This document shows positions 42,537 through 50,245 of a stretch of 64,000 bases of DNA, in pieces. A program made the translations under genes and the position numbers. The stretch is from Streptomyces sp. TRM70350 (GTDB lineage Bacteria; Actinomycetota; Actinomycetes; Streptomycetales; Streptomycetaceae). Location: NCBI RefSeq assembly GCF_019219825.1, contig NZ_JAHUXH010000032.1, positions 1 through 64,000 of the forward strand. The letters run 5' to 3'. Position 1 is the stretch's first letter. Every line of letters begins with the position of its first letter. A model generated the notes under the pieces. That model saw only the letters and a list, made by a program, of their open reading frames with translations, was not told where the DNA came from and searched no databases.

Positions 42537-43658
42537 ATGGCCGATCTCCACAACGACCTGCACAGCCCCACGGAGGTCGGCGAGCTCGACGCCCTGTCCC
42601 TGGATGCCTCCTTCCCGGCCGGTCCGTACGCCCTCCCGGACGATCCGGACGCCGACCTGCTGGACCGGGCGCGCGCCCTGCTCGCCGCCCACCCCGTCGC
42701 CGACGGCTACAGCGGGCTGCCGTGGGCGCTGCGACATCTGCCCTGGTACGACCTGGAGCTGGGGGAGATCGCCGTCGACACGGACGTCCCGCGGCTGCGG
42801 CAGGGCCATGTCGGCGCGCTGTTCTGCTCGCTGCACCTGCCCGAGGGGCTGGCCGCCGACCGGGCCGTCGCCGCGACCCTGGAGCAGCTCGACCTGGTCC
42901 GCACGGTGATCGGCAACCACCCCGAGGGCCTGCGCCTGGCCCGCACCGCCGGGCAGGTCGTCGACGCCCGCAACTGCGGCCGTACCGCCGTGCTCCTCGG
43001 CCCGGCCACCGCCGCCGCGCTCGACGACTCCATGAGCCTGCTGCGGGTCCTGCACACCCTCGGCCTGCGCATCCTCACCCTCGTCGGCACCTCCTGGGCC
43101 AGCGAGGCCGGGCTGACCCGGTTCGGCGAGGAGGTCGTGCGCGAGATGAACCGCCTCGGAGTGCTCGCCGACCTCTCCGGCGCCTCCCAACCGACCGTGG
43201 AACGCGTCCTCGCCGCCTCCAAGGCGCCCGTCCTGTGCACCCGCTCCGGCGCCCGCGCCCTGCGCCCCCACCCCGCCAACCTCCCCGACGACCTGCTGGC
43301 CGGGCTGGGCGCGGCGAAGGGGCTGTGCCTGGTACCGCTGACGGCGGAGCAGACCGGGCCGACGGTCCGGGACGTCGCCGACCACCTCGACCACGTCCGC
43401 ACCGTCGCCGGGCCCGGCTGCGTGGGCCTGTCCGGCACGTACGACGCCGGCTGCGCCCATCCGCAGGAGCTGACCGACGCCTCCTGCTACCCGCACCTCG
43501 TCGCCGAGCTGCTGCGACGGGGCTGGCCGGAGACCGACCTGGCGATGCTGACCTGGGGAAACGTGCAGCGCGTGCTGCGCACGGCGGACTCCACCGCCCG
43601 GGCGGCCCAGGAGCGACGCGAGCCGTCCACGGCACGGATCGCGGAGCTGGACGGCTGA
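42537..43658 (+). CDS. M19 dipeptidase paralogue lacking the metal site (pseudoenzyme)
   Basis: The 373-residue product keeps the length and many segments of the active neighbour (LPWALRHLPWYDLE; GEEVVREMNRLGVLADLS; VADHLDHVRTVAG). But each metal ligand position is changed: His/Asp become Tyr58 and Gly60 (ADGYSGLPW), Glu becomes Ala157 (LGPATAA), the first His Gly215 (ADLSGAS), the second His Arg236 (LCTRSGAR) and Asp becomes Thr301 (LSGTYDAG). The frame is intact with normal codon use, so the gene appears maintained. A binding or regulatory role toward its active partner is possible. The N-terminus starts MADLHNDLH, a stray HxD away from the barrel position. Confidence 0.88.
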   Translation: MADLHNDLHSPTEVGELDALSLDASFPAGPYALPDDPDADLLDRARALLAAHPVADGYSGLPWALRHLPWYDLELGEIAVDTDVPRLRQGHVGALFCSLHLPEGLAADRAVAATLEQLDLVRTVIGNHPEGLRLARTAGQVVDARNCGRTAVLLGPATAAALDDSMSLLRVLHTLGLRILTLVGTSWASEAGLTRFGEEVVREMNRLGVLADLSGASQPTVERVLAASKAPVLCTRSGARALRPHPANLPDDLLAGLGAAKGLCLVPLTAEQTGPTVRDVADHLDHVRTVAGPGCVGLSGTYDAGCAHPQELTDASCYPHLVAELLRRGWPETDLAMLTWGNVQRVLRTADSTARAAQERREPSTARIAELDG

Positions 43659-43683
43659 GCGGGCGGAAGGGAGGTCTTCGGTG

Positions 43684-44076
43684 TCAGTCGTGCTCGATCC
43701 GGCAGAGGCAGAACGGGTGGCCCGCCGGGTCCGCGTACACCCGGAAGTCCTTGCGCTCGTAGTCCTCCGCGTCCAGCACCCGCGCACCCAGCCCCAGCAC
43801 CCGCTTCTCCGCCATGTCCACCTGCTCCCAGGTGGACCCGGCGTCGAGGTCGATGTGGAACTGCTGCGCGTTGCGGTCGGCGCGCGGCCACTCCGGCGGC
43901 GTGTAGCCGTCCACGCGCTGGAAGGACAGGCGCGGGCCGCCGGGGACCTGCAGGACGACCCAGTCGACGTCCGTGTCGTCCGGGGTGCCGCCCACGATCT
44001 CGGCGTAGAAGCGGGCGAGCGCACGGGGGTCGGGGCAGTCGAGGACGACGGAACGGAAACGTGCCACGGGTGCCAT
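43684..44076 (-). CDS. VOC-family (glyoxalase/bleomycin-resistance-like) protein
   Basis: The 130-residue product (ATG 44076 after GGGAGG) has the two beta-alpha-beta-beta-beta modules of the vicinal-oxygen-chelate fold. The first is FRSVVLDCPDPRALARFYAE, then VVLQVPGGPRLSFQRV. The second is NAQQFHIDLDAGSTWEQVDM, then DFRVYADPAGHPFCLCRIEH. Metal ligands cannot be fixed, but His in QFHIDLD and Glu in the last strand fit. Substrate unknown. A remnant of a second VOC gene lies directly upstream. Confidence 0.83.
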   Translation of the reverse strand: MAPVARFRSVVLDCPDPRALARFYAEIVGGTPDDTDVDWVVLQVPGGPRLSFQRVDGYTPPEWPRADRNAQQFHIDLDAGSTWEQVDMAEKRVLGLGARVLDAEDYERKDFRVYADPAGHPFCLCRIEHD

Positions 44077-44092
44077 GGCGATACCTCCCGGC

Positions 44093-44299
44093 TCAGCAGG
44101 CGCACAGGCGGAACGGGTGCCCCGCCGGGCCCGCGTACACACGCCGACTGCGTGAGCGGTCCTCGGCGGCCGACGCCCGGGCGCCCCGCACCGGCACGCC
44201 CGCCTCGGCCGCGTCCAGGTCCTCGAACGTGAGGCCGGTCCGGACGGGAGACGCGGCGGTACCGGGCGAACGGCGCCAGAGGGGCGGGCTCGTGGTGCA
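44093..44299 (-). pseudogene. C-terminal remnant of a second VOC-family gene
   Basis: The minus frame ending at TCA 44093 reads GLTFEDLDAAEAGVPVRGAR ... SRRVYAGPAGHPFRLCAC. It matches the end of the intact VOC protein next to it (FRVYADPAGHPFCLC). Upstream only SPPLWRRSPG-type residues are recognisable, and there is no start. It looks like the tail of a duplicated gene. Confidence 0.55.
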
Positions 44300-44311
44300 G
44301 AATGCGGGAAG

Positions 44312-44350
44312 ACGCCGGTTCGGCCGACTGAGCCTCGGCCGAACCGGCGT
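44312..44350 (-). terminator. 16-bp perfect stem after the UDP-glucose dehydrogenase gene
   Basis: ACGCCGGTTCGGCCGA (44312-44327) and TCGGCCGAACCGGCGT (44335-44350) pair fully around CTGAGCC. The hairpin lies 26 bp past the leftward stop at 44376. Confidence 0.88.
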
Positions 44351-44375
44351 CGCCGTGACAGCTGTGCCGTGACAG

Positions 44376-45719
44376 TTATGCGGTGGGACGGCCCATCGCG
44401 CGATACGTCCACCCGGCCCGCCGCCACAGCTCCGGGTCGAGGGCGTTGCGGCCGTCCAGCAGGACGCGGGACTGCACGACCTCGCCCAGCGCGGCCGGAT
44501 CCAGCTCGCGGAACTCCCGCCACTCCGTCAGGTGCAGTACGACGTCGGCCCCCCGCGCCGCCGCTCGCGCGGAGTCGGCGTACCCCAGCGTCGGGAAGAT
44601 CCGCCGGGCGTTGGCCATGCCCTTCGGGTCGTACACCGTCACCTGGCCGCCCTGGAGGTGGATCTGCCCGGCGACGTTCAGCGCGGGCGAGTCACGGACG
44701 TCGTCGGAGTCGGGCTTGAACGCGGCGCCGAGCACGGCCACCCGCTTGCCCAGGAAGGACCCGCCGCCGAGCGCCTCCCGCGCCATCTCCACCATCTGCC
44801 CGCGCCGGCGCATGTTGATCGAGTCGATCTCGCGCAGGAAGGTCAGCGCCTGGTCGGCCCCCAGCTCACCGGCGCGCGCCATGAACGCCCGGATGTCCTT
44901 CGGCAGACAGCCGCCGCCGAAGCCGATCCCGGCCCGCAGGAACTTCTTGCCGATCCGGTCGTCGTACCCGATCGCCTCCGCCAGCTTCACCACATCGCCG
45001 CCCGCGGCCTCGCACACCTCCGCCATCGCGTTGATGAAGGAGATCTTGGTGGCGAGGAAGGAGTTCGCCGAGGTCTTCACCAGCTCGGCGGTCGGGAAGT
45101 CGGTCACCACGAACGGGGAGCCCTCGGCGACCGGCGTCGCGTACACCTCGCGCAGCAGCTTCTCGGCCCGGTCGCTGCGCACGCCGACCACGATCCGGTC
45201 GGGGTGCAGGGTGTCCTGCACGGCGAAGCCCTCGCGCAGGAACTCCGGGTTCCACGCCAGTTCGGCGTCCGCGCCGGCGGGCGCGTGCTCGGCGAGGTAG
45301 GCGGCGAGGCGGTCGGCGGAGCCGACGGGCACCGTCGACTTGCCGACGACCAGGGCCGGGCCGGTCAGATGCGGGGCGAGGGAGGCGAAGGCGGAGTCGA
45401 CGTAGTTCATGTCGCAGGCGTACTCGCCGTGCCTCTGCGGGGTGTTCACACAGACGAAGTGCACATCGCCGAACGCCGCCACCTCGGCGTAGTCCGTGGT
45501 GAACCGCAGCCGCCCGCTGGACCCCTCGATCCCGGCGACATGCTTGCGCAGCAGCTCCTCAAGCCCCGGCTCGTACATGGGGACCTCGCCCCGCCGGAGC
45601 ATCTCGATCTTCTCCGGGACGACGTCGAGCCCCAGGACCTCGAAGCCGAGTTCGGCCATGGCCGCGGCGTGGGTGGCGCCGAGGTAACCGGTACCGATCA
45701 CGGTGATCTTGAGGGCCAT
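44376..45719 (-). CDS. UDP-glucose 6-dehydrogenase family protein
   Basis: The 447-residue product (ATG 45719) oxidises a nucleotide sugar, probably UDP-glucose to UDP-glucuronate, with NAD+. It shows the N-terminal Rossmann motif ITVIGTGYLGATHAAAMAEL, the substrate loop AWNPEFLREGFAVQD and ELVKTSANSFLATKISFINA. Catalytic Cys271 is in GFGGGCLPKDIRAF, and the C-terminal NAD-like domain has VAVLGAAFKPDSDDVRDSPA. Its product would feed wall glycopolymers, matching the LCP cluster nearby. UDP-ManNAc or GDP-mannose dehydrogenase activity is less likely but possible. Confidence 0.92.
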   Translation of the reverse strand: MALKITVIGTGYLGATHAAAMAELGFEVLGLDVVPEKIEMLRRGEVPMYEPGLEELLRKHVAGIEGSSGRLRFTTDYAEVAAFGDVHFVCVNTPQRHGEYACDMNYVDSAFASLAPHLTGPALVVGKSTVPVGSADRLAAYLAEHAPAGADAELAWNPEFLREGFAVQDTLHPDRIVVGVRSDRAEKLLREVYATPVAEGSPFVVTDFPTAELVKTSANSFLATKISFINAMAEVCEAAGGDVVKLAEAIGYDDRIGKKFLRAGIGFGGGCLPKDIRAFMARAGELGADQALTFLREIDSINMRRRGQMVEMAREALGGGSFLGKRVAVLGAAFKPDSDDVRDSPALNVAGQIHLQGGQVTVYDPKGMANARRIFPTLGYADSARAAARGADVVLHLTEWREFRELDPAALGEVVQSRVLLDGRNALDPELWRRAGWTYRAMGRPTA

Positions 45720-45843
45720 GGGGACTCCCACTGGGTAGCGTCTGTAGTGCGGGGCCGAGCATAGCCGTCGGCCCTGGCGGGCAACTTTCCCGCTGTCGTC
45801 AAGCTCACGTACCCGTGCCGTGGGCGGACCCCTAAAATTTGGG

Positions 45844-45857
45844 TTACTTAACGGTAA
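45844..45857. promoter_or_regulatory. Palindromic operator-like site before the acyl-CoA dehydrogenase
   Basis: TTACTTAACGGTAA is an inverted repeat (TTAC-6-GTAA) in an AT-rich island (45836-45862), unlike its surroundings. TTAC-N-GTAA sites are typical of TetR-type fatty-acid regulators. Confidence 0.45.
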
Positions 45858-45903
45858 TTAGCGCCAGCAGCATCACAGCGTCTTCCTTGGAGCGTGAGAG
45901 ACC

Positions 45904-47061
45904 TTGGCCGGATCGGCTGACTTCGACCTGTACCGCCCGTCCGAGGAGCACGAACTGCTCCGCGACACCGTTCGCGCGCTGGCCGAGGCGAAGATCGCGC
46001 CGTATGCCGCCGCGGTGGACGAGGAGGCCCGCTTCCCGCAGGAGGCGCTGGACGCGCTGGTGGCCAACGACCTGCACGCGGTGCACGTACCCGAGTCGTA
46101 CGGCGGAGCGGGCGCGGACGCGCTGGCCACGGTGATCGTCATCGAGGAGGTGGCGCGCGTCTGCGCCTCGTCCTCCCTCATCCCGGCGGTGAACAAGCTG
46201 GGCTCGCTGCCGGTGCTCCTCTCCGGCTCCGAAGAGCTGAAGAAGAAGTACATGACACCGCTCGCCAAGGGCGACGCGATGTTCTCGTACTGCCTCTCCG
46301 AGCCCGAGGCGGGCTCCGACGCGGTCGGCATGAAGACGCGCGCGGTCCGCGACGGCGACCACTACGTCCTCAACGGCGTGAAGCGCTGGATCACCAACGC
46401 GGGCGTCTCCGAGTACTACACGGTGATGGCCGTAACGGACCCGTCCCAGCGCTCGAAGGGCATCTCCGCCTTCGTCGTCGAGAAGTCGGACGAGGGCGTC
46501 TCCTTCGGCGCCCCCGAGAAGAAGCTCGGCATCAAGGGCTCCCCGACCCGCGAGGTCTACCTCGACAACGTCCGTATCCCCGCCGACCGCGTGATCGGCG
46601 AGGAGGGCACCGGCTTCGCCACGGCGATGAAGACCCTGGACCACACCCGCATCACCATCGCCGCCCAGGCCCTCGGCATCGCCCAGGGCGCCCTGGACTA
46701 CGCCAAGGGCTACGTCCAGGAGCGCAAGCAGTTCGGCAAGCCGATCGCCGACTTCCAGGGCATCCAGTTCATGCTCGCCGACATGGCCATGAAGATCTCG
46801 GCCGCCCGCGCCCTGACCTACCAGGCCGCCGCCGCCTCCGAACGCGGCGACACCGACCTCACCTACCAGGGCGCCGCGGCCAAGTGCTTCGCGTCGGACG
46901 TGGCGATGGAGGTGACGACGGACGCGGTCCAGCTCCTCGGCGGTTACGGCTATACGCGTGACTATCCGGTGGAGCGGATGATGCGGGACGCCAAGATCAC
47001 GCAGATTTATGAAGGCACGAACCAGGTCCAGCGCATCGTGATGGCGCGGAACCTGCCGTAG
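45904..47061 (+). CDS. Acyl-CoA dehydrogenase
   Basis: The 385-residue flavoenzyme makes the alpha,beta-double bond of acyl-CoA. It has the N-terminal helical domain (FDLYRPSEEHELLRDTVRAL), the FAD-binding middle (FSYCLSEPEAGSDAVGMKTR; RWITNAGVSEYYTVMAV) and the C-terminal helices (TRITIAAQALGIAQGALDYA). The catalytic base is Glu370 in TQIYEGTNQVQRIVMARNLP. The best start is a TTG at 45904, with GGAG about 12 nt upstream. It is a single-gene unit ending at the hairpin at 47099. Chain-length preference is unknown. Confidence 0.94.
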   Translation: MAGSADFDLYRPSEEHELLRDTVRALAEAKIAPYAAAVDEEARFPQEALDALVANDLHAVHVPESYGGAGADALATVIVIEEVARVCASSSLIPAVNKLGSLPVLLSGSEELKKKYMTPLAKGDAMFSYCLSEPEAGSDAVGMKTRAVRDGDHYVLNGVKRWITNAGVSEYYTVMAVTDPSQRSKGISAFVVEKSDEGVSFGAPEKKLGIKGSPTREVYLDNVRIPADRVIGEEGTGFATAMKTLDHTRITIAAQALGIAQGALDYAKGYVQERKQFGKPIADFQGIQFMLADMAMKISAARALTYQAAAASERGDTDLTYQGAAAKCFASDVAMEVTTDAVQLLGGYGYTRDYPVERMMRDAKITQIYEGTNQVQRIVMARNLP

Positions 47062-47098
47062 TCCCGGGTCCGTGGCCATTCGGCGGATCGGCACATCA

Positions 47099-47127
47099 GC
47101 CCCCGGAGCGAATCCGGGGGCTTTTGT
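47099..47127 (+). terminator. Rho-independent terminator with T-run
   Basis: GCCCCCGGA (47099-47107), loop GCGAA, TCCGGGGGC (47113-47121), followed by TTTTGT. It lies 38 bp after the dehydrogenase stop. Confidence 0.92.
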
Positions 47128-47274
47128 CGCCTAGTGGACGCTTCACGGGCTTTGCCGATGCGGCATTCGCGAGGAATTGTTCACGTCCGCCCGATGGCGC
47201 GTGGTGGCGGAGAGGCGTACGACGGAAGGGCACGGGGCCCGACCACGGACCCCTTTCCCACCCCAGGAGGAGCC

Positions 47275-47625
47275 ATGACCCAGCCCGGAACCATGACCGC
47301 GATGAGCAAGGCGATGCAGGACTGCGTCCAGGCCTGCATGTCCTGCCACTCCGTGTGCGAGGAGACCATGAGCTCCTGCATGCAGATGGGCGGGCAGGCC
47401 CAGATGCAGATCATGCGGGCGCTGATGGACTGTTCCGAGATGACCCGCATGTGCGCGGACATGATGATGCGCCGCTCGCCGATGTCGGCCGAGATGTGCG
47501 CGATGTGCGCCAAGGCGTGTGACATGTGCGCCGAGGCGTGTATGTCCATGCCGGACGACGAGCAGATGATGCGCTGCGCCGAGGCCTGTCGCCGCTGCGC
47601 CGAGATGTGCCGCGCGGTGGCCTGA
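47275..47625 (+). CDS. Four-helix-bundle cysteine-rich copper-storage-like protein
   Basis: The 116-residue product (ATG 47275 after AGGAGG) has 16 Cys and many Met. The motifs are CVQACMSCHSVCEETMSSC, then CAMCAKACDMCAEAC and CAEACRRCAEMC. This spacing is that of Csp-type proteins, whose Cys line the inside of a four-helix bundle and hold many Cu(I) ions. No signal peptide is present, so it is the cytosolic type, buffering or storing copper. It stands alone with no adjacent copper ATPase or CsoR. Confidence 0.9.
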   Translation: MTQPGTMTAMSKAMQDCVQACMSCHSVCEETMSSCMQMGGQAQMQIMRALMDCSEMTRMCADMMMRRSPMSAEMCAMCAKACDMCAEACMSMPDDEQMMRCAEACRRCAEMCRAVA

Positions 47626-47651
47626 GCCCCGCCGACGGGCCCCGGCGTCGT

Positions 47652-47885
47652 TCAGAGCAGCGGCGCCAGGGCCCGTTCCAGGTCGGCCGGTGCACGGAAG
47701 TGGACGGTGGCCATGCCGAGCGCGGCCGCCGCCTGAACGTTCTCCAGGGTGCCGTCCACGAACAGGCACCGGTCGAGCGGTACGCCCGCCAGGTCGGCGG
47801 CGATGCGGTAGATCCGCGGATCCGGCTTGACCAGCCCGACGCGGGCGCTGCCGACCAGGACCAGCGGCGCCGGGGCCCGCTCCCG
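47652..47885 (-). pseudogene. C-terminal fragment of a HAD-superfamily hydrolase
   Basis: The minus strand reads LVLVGSARVGLVKPDPRIYR, then IAADLAGVPLDRCLFVDGTL, then ENVQAAAALGMATVHF and ends ALAPLL. It contains HAD motif III (Lys in VKPDP) and motif IV (FVDGTLENV, normally VDDxxxNV; the second Asp is Gly). Motif I (DxDxT) and motif II are missing, and homology stops near 47885, just before a dispersed repeat (47906-47950). It is a truncated gene, probably cut by recombination at the repeat. Confidence 0.7.
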
Positions 47886-47905
47886 GTTGGTCGGTCCGCT
47901 GCGCC

Positions 47906-47950
47906 GGGTGCGGGTAGTCGTGGCTGGTCGCGCAGTTCCCCGCGCCCCTT
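47906..47950. repeat. Dispersed Streptomyces repeat, copy 2
   Basis: This is near-identical to 30709-30754, including CGCGCAGTTCCCCGCGCCCC, followed by a G-run. It lies at the truncated edge of the HAD gene and just downstream of the LCP gene at 47987. Confidence 0.75.
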
Positions 47951-47986
47951 GGGGGGTGCGGCTGTCCCGCGCTGTTCAAACTTGGG

Positions 47987-49279
47987 TCAGCCACCCGAGA
48001 CCGTGACCTTCTCGTCGTTCTTCAGCTGCTCGACCAGCGTCTTCACCTTGGCCGTGTCCCACTGGAGGTTGCCGTTGGGGGCGTTGCCCGCGAGGGGCAT
48101 GTTCATCGACGTGCCGTCGCCGCCGCTGACGCCCTTCATCGCCCAGAACATGTCGGCGAGGTCGAACAGGCCCATGTCCTTGTCGACGACGAGGGAGTCC
48201 AGGCCGGCGCCCATGGTCGGGTACAGCTTGAACGGGTTGAGGACCGTGCTCGGCGTGGCCACCTGGTTGGCGAGCGCGGAGAGGAACTTCTGCTGGTTCT
48301 TCGTGCGGTCCAGGTCGGAGCCGGCCAGCGCGTACCGGGTGCGGACGAAGGCGAGGGCCTGCTCGCCGTTGAGGACCTGCTTGCCCTTCTTCAGGTCCGC
48401 GCCGGACTTGGAGTCCTTGATGTTCTGCGGGATGTCCATCTCGACACCGCCGACCGCGTCCACGATGTTCGCGAAACCGGCGAAACCGATCTCGACGTAG
48501 TGGTCGATGTGCAGTCCGGTGTTGAACTCGACGGTGCGGACCAGCAGTTCGGGCCCGTCCTCGGCGTAGGCCGCGTTGAGCTTCACATGCCGGCCCGTGC
48601 CCTGGTACGTCTTGCCGGACTCGGAGCCGACGAACGTCGGTATCTCCACGTCCGAGTCGCGCGGCAGCGAGATCAGGGTCGAGCCGTTGCTGCCGGTGTG
48701 CAGGATCATCATCGAGTCCGTGCGCTTGCCCTCGGCGGACCCGGTGTGCAGTTCCTTCTTCTGCTCGTCGGTCATGCCCTCACGGCTGTCGGAGCCGACG
48801 ATGAGGTAGTTCGTGCCCTCGCCCGCTTCCGGCCGGTCGATCACCTTCGACAGGTCGACCTCGCGGTTGAGCTTGGAGTCGGCCCAGAAGTACGTGCCGA
48901 CGAGCGTGACGACCAGCACGGTCACCACCGTGATCGACGTCACCTTGATACGGCGCCGCCAGTTCGGCGCGGGCCGCGGCGCAGGCCCGCCGTAGCCGTC
49001 GCCGGGTCCGCCGGGTCCGCCGGGGCCCCGGCCGCCCGGGGTGCCGTACACCTGGCCGGTGTTATAACCGCTGTCGTAACCGTCGTATCCCCGTCCGTCG
49101 ACGTACGACGGCTGCTGCGGGACGTACGGCGGTGTCGCCTGGCCGCCGCCGGGCGGTGCCGTCGGGCCGCGCCGCACCTGGCGCATCACGCGGGCGCCTT
49201 CGGGCTGCGCGCCTGCGCTGCCGCGTCCGTACCGGGTGCCGCGGTTGTCGTCGGACCATCCCTGGGGCCAGTCATTCAT
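47987..49279 (-). CDS. LCP (LytR-CpsA-Psr) family glycopolymer transferase 1
   Basis: The 430-residue product (ATG 49279) has a long Gly/Pro/Tyr-rich cytoplasmic region (about 1-105). One membrane span follows (about 110-131, VTSITVVTVLVVTLVGTYF), then the extracellular LCP domain: YLIVGSDSREGM, RTDSMMILHTGSNGSTLISL, PRDSDVEIP, KLNAAYAEDGPELLVRTVEF, VDAVGGVEMDI, EQALAFVRTRYALAGSDLDR. The Arg and Asp residues that bind pyrophosphate lipids are present. LCP enzymes attach teichoic acids or other glycopolymers to peptidoglycan. There is no LytR_C domain. Confidence 0.93.
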   Translation of the reverse strand: MNDWPQGWSDDNRGTRYGRGSAGAQPEGARVMRQVRRGPTAPPGGGQATPPYVPQQPSYVDGRGYDGYDSGYNTGQVYGTPGGRGPGGPGGPGDGYGGPAPRPAPNWRRRIKVTSITVVTVLVVTLVGTYFWADSKLNREVDLSKVIDRPEAGEGTNYLIVGSDSREGMTDEQKKELHTGSAEGKRTDSMMILHTGSNGSTLISLPRDSDVEIPTFVGSESGKTYQGTGRHVKLNAAYAEDGPELLVRTVEFNTGLHIDHYVEIGFAGFANIVDAVGGVEMDIPQNIKDSKSGADLKKGKQVLNGEQALAFVRTRYALAGSDLDRTKNQQKFLSALANQVATPSTVLNPFKLYPTMGAGLDSLVVDKDMGLFDLADMFWAMKGVSGGDGTSMNMPLAGNAPNGNLQWDTAKVKTLVEQLKNDEKVTVSGG

Positions 49280-49398
49280 GCGCCCCAGTGTGCAGGGCGT
49301 GGATGTGTGCCTTACAAGGTTCGGCGGAAAATCACAGCGCGGCTGTTGCGAAGCTGACACAAAATCCACGGCCTTCACCTCGGCATAAGGTGGAGGCC

Positions 49399-49965
49399 AT
49401 GACAGACCAGGCCAGCGCCCCGGAGCCGGAGACCCCGGACACTCCGGACATCCCGGGTAAGCCCACCTCCGCCTCCCGGACCACTCTCAGCCACATCATG
49501 ACCCACAGCGACACGAACCTGCTGGGCACCGTGCACGGCGGCGTGATCATGAAGCTGGTCGACGACGCGGCGGGCGCGGTCGCCGGCCGGCACAGCGGCG
49601 GCCCCGCCGTCACCGCGTCCATGGACGAGATGGCGTTCCTGGAGCCGGTCCGCGTCGGTGACCTGGTCCACGTCAAGGCCCAGGTCAACTGGACCGGCCG
49701 GACCTCGATGGAGGTCGGCGTCCGGGTCCTGGCCGAACGCTGGAACGAGTCCACCCCGCCCACCCAGGTCGGCTCCGCCTACCTCGTCTTCGCCGCGGTC
49801 GACGCCGACGGCAAGCCCCGCCGGGTCCCACCGGTCATACCGGAGACGGAGCGCGACAAGCGCCGCTACCAGGAGGCCCAGATCCGCCGCACCCACCGGC
49901 TGGCACGCCGCCGGGCGATCATGGAGCTGCGGGAGAAGCGGGCGGCGGAGGGGTTCGAGGACTGA
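49399..49965 (+). CDS. Hotdog-fold acyl-CoA thioesterase
   Basis: The 188-residue product (ATG 49399) has a disordered Pro/Glu-rich lead (about 1-25), then a hotdog domain of the YciA/BFIT type. The sequence reads RTTLSHIMTHSDTNLLGTVH, then GGVIMKLVDDAAGAVAGRHS with the catalytic Asp on the central helix. AFLEPVRVGDLVHVKAQVNW follows. The C-terminus (RRYQEAQIRRTHRLARRRAI) is a basic helix. It hydrolyses acyl-CoAs and is transcribed alone, divergent from LCP 1. Confidence 0.9.
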   Translation: MTDQASAPEPETPDTPDIPGKPTSASRTTLSHIMTHSDTNLLGTVHGGVIMKLVDDAAGAVAGRHSGGPAVTASMDEMAFLEPVRVGDLVHVKAQVNWTGRTSMEVGVRVLAERWNESTPPTQVGSAYLVFAAVDADGKPRRVPPVIPETERDKRRYQEAQIRRTHRLARRRAIMELREKRAAEGFED

Positions 49966-49990
49966 CAAAGCCCCATGAGGGCGGAGGGCG

Positions 49991-50207
49991 TCGAGAGCCG
50001 ACGCTTACTAAGGGGTCCTTGCACTCTGCCCGCCCGGGTCGCGCGGCCTGGCACCGCACCTCGCCGCGTTGCCGAAACGCCCAGGTAGCGGCGCTACCAG
50101 GGCGCTCCGGCGCCTTGCGATGCACGGCACCAGACCACGCGACCTGATCGGACGCTCATAGTGCAAGGACCCCCAACGGGCGTGGAGCGCTTCGAGAGCC
50201 GACGCTT
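49991..50207. repeat. 16-bp direct repeats flanking the palindromic element
   Basis: TCGAGAGCCGACGCTT occurs at 49991-50006 and again at 50192-50207, one copy on each side of the element at 50012-50173. The first copy is also part of a small hairpin (GCGTCG/CGACGC). Confidence 0.8.
50012..50173. mobile_element. MITE-like 162-bp full-length palindrome
   Basis: The ends are perfect 14-bp inverted repeats: GGGGTCCTTGCACT (50012-50025) and AGTGCAAGGACCCC (50160-50173). The inner halves also pair along their length with mismatches, meeting at GTAGCGGCGCTAC near 50096. It carries no ORF and sits between the convergent thioesterase and LCP 2 genes. Terminal repeats and full-length hairpin structure fit a non-autonomous transposable element; a large terminator structure is the alternative. 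Confidence 0.6.
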
Positions 50208-50245
50208 GCTTGCGAGCGCGGACGGGGTCGTCGACTGGCGTGGCG

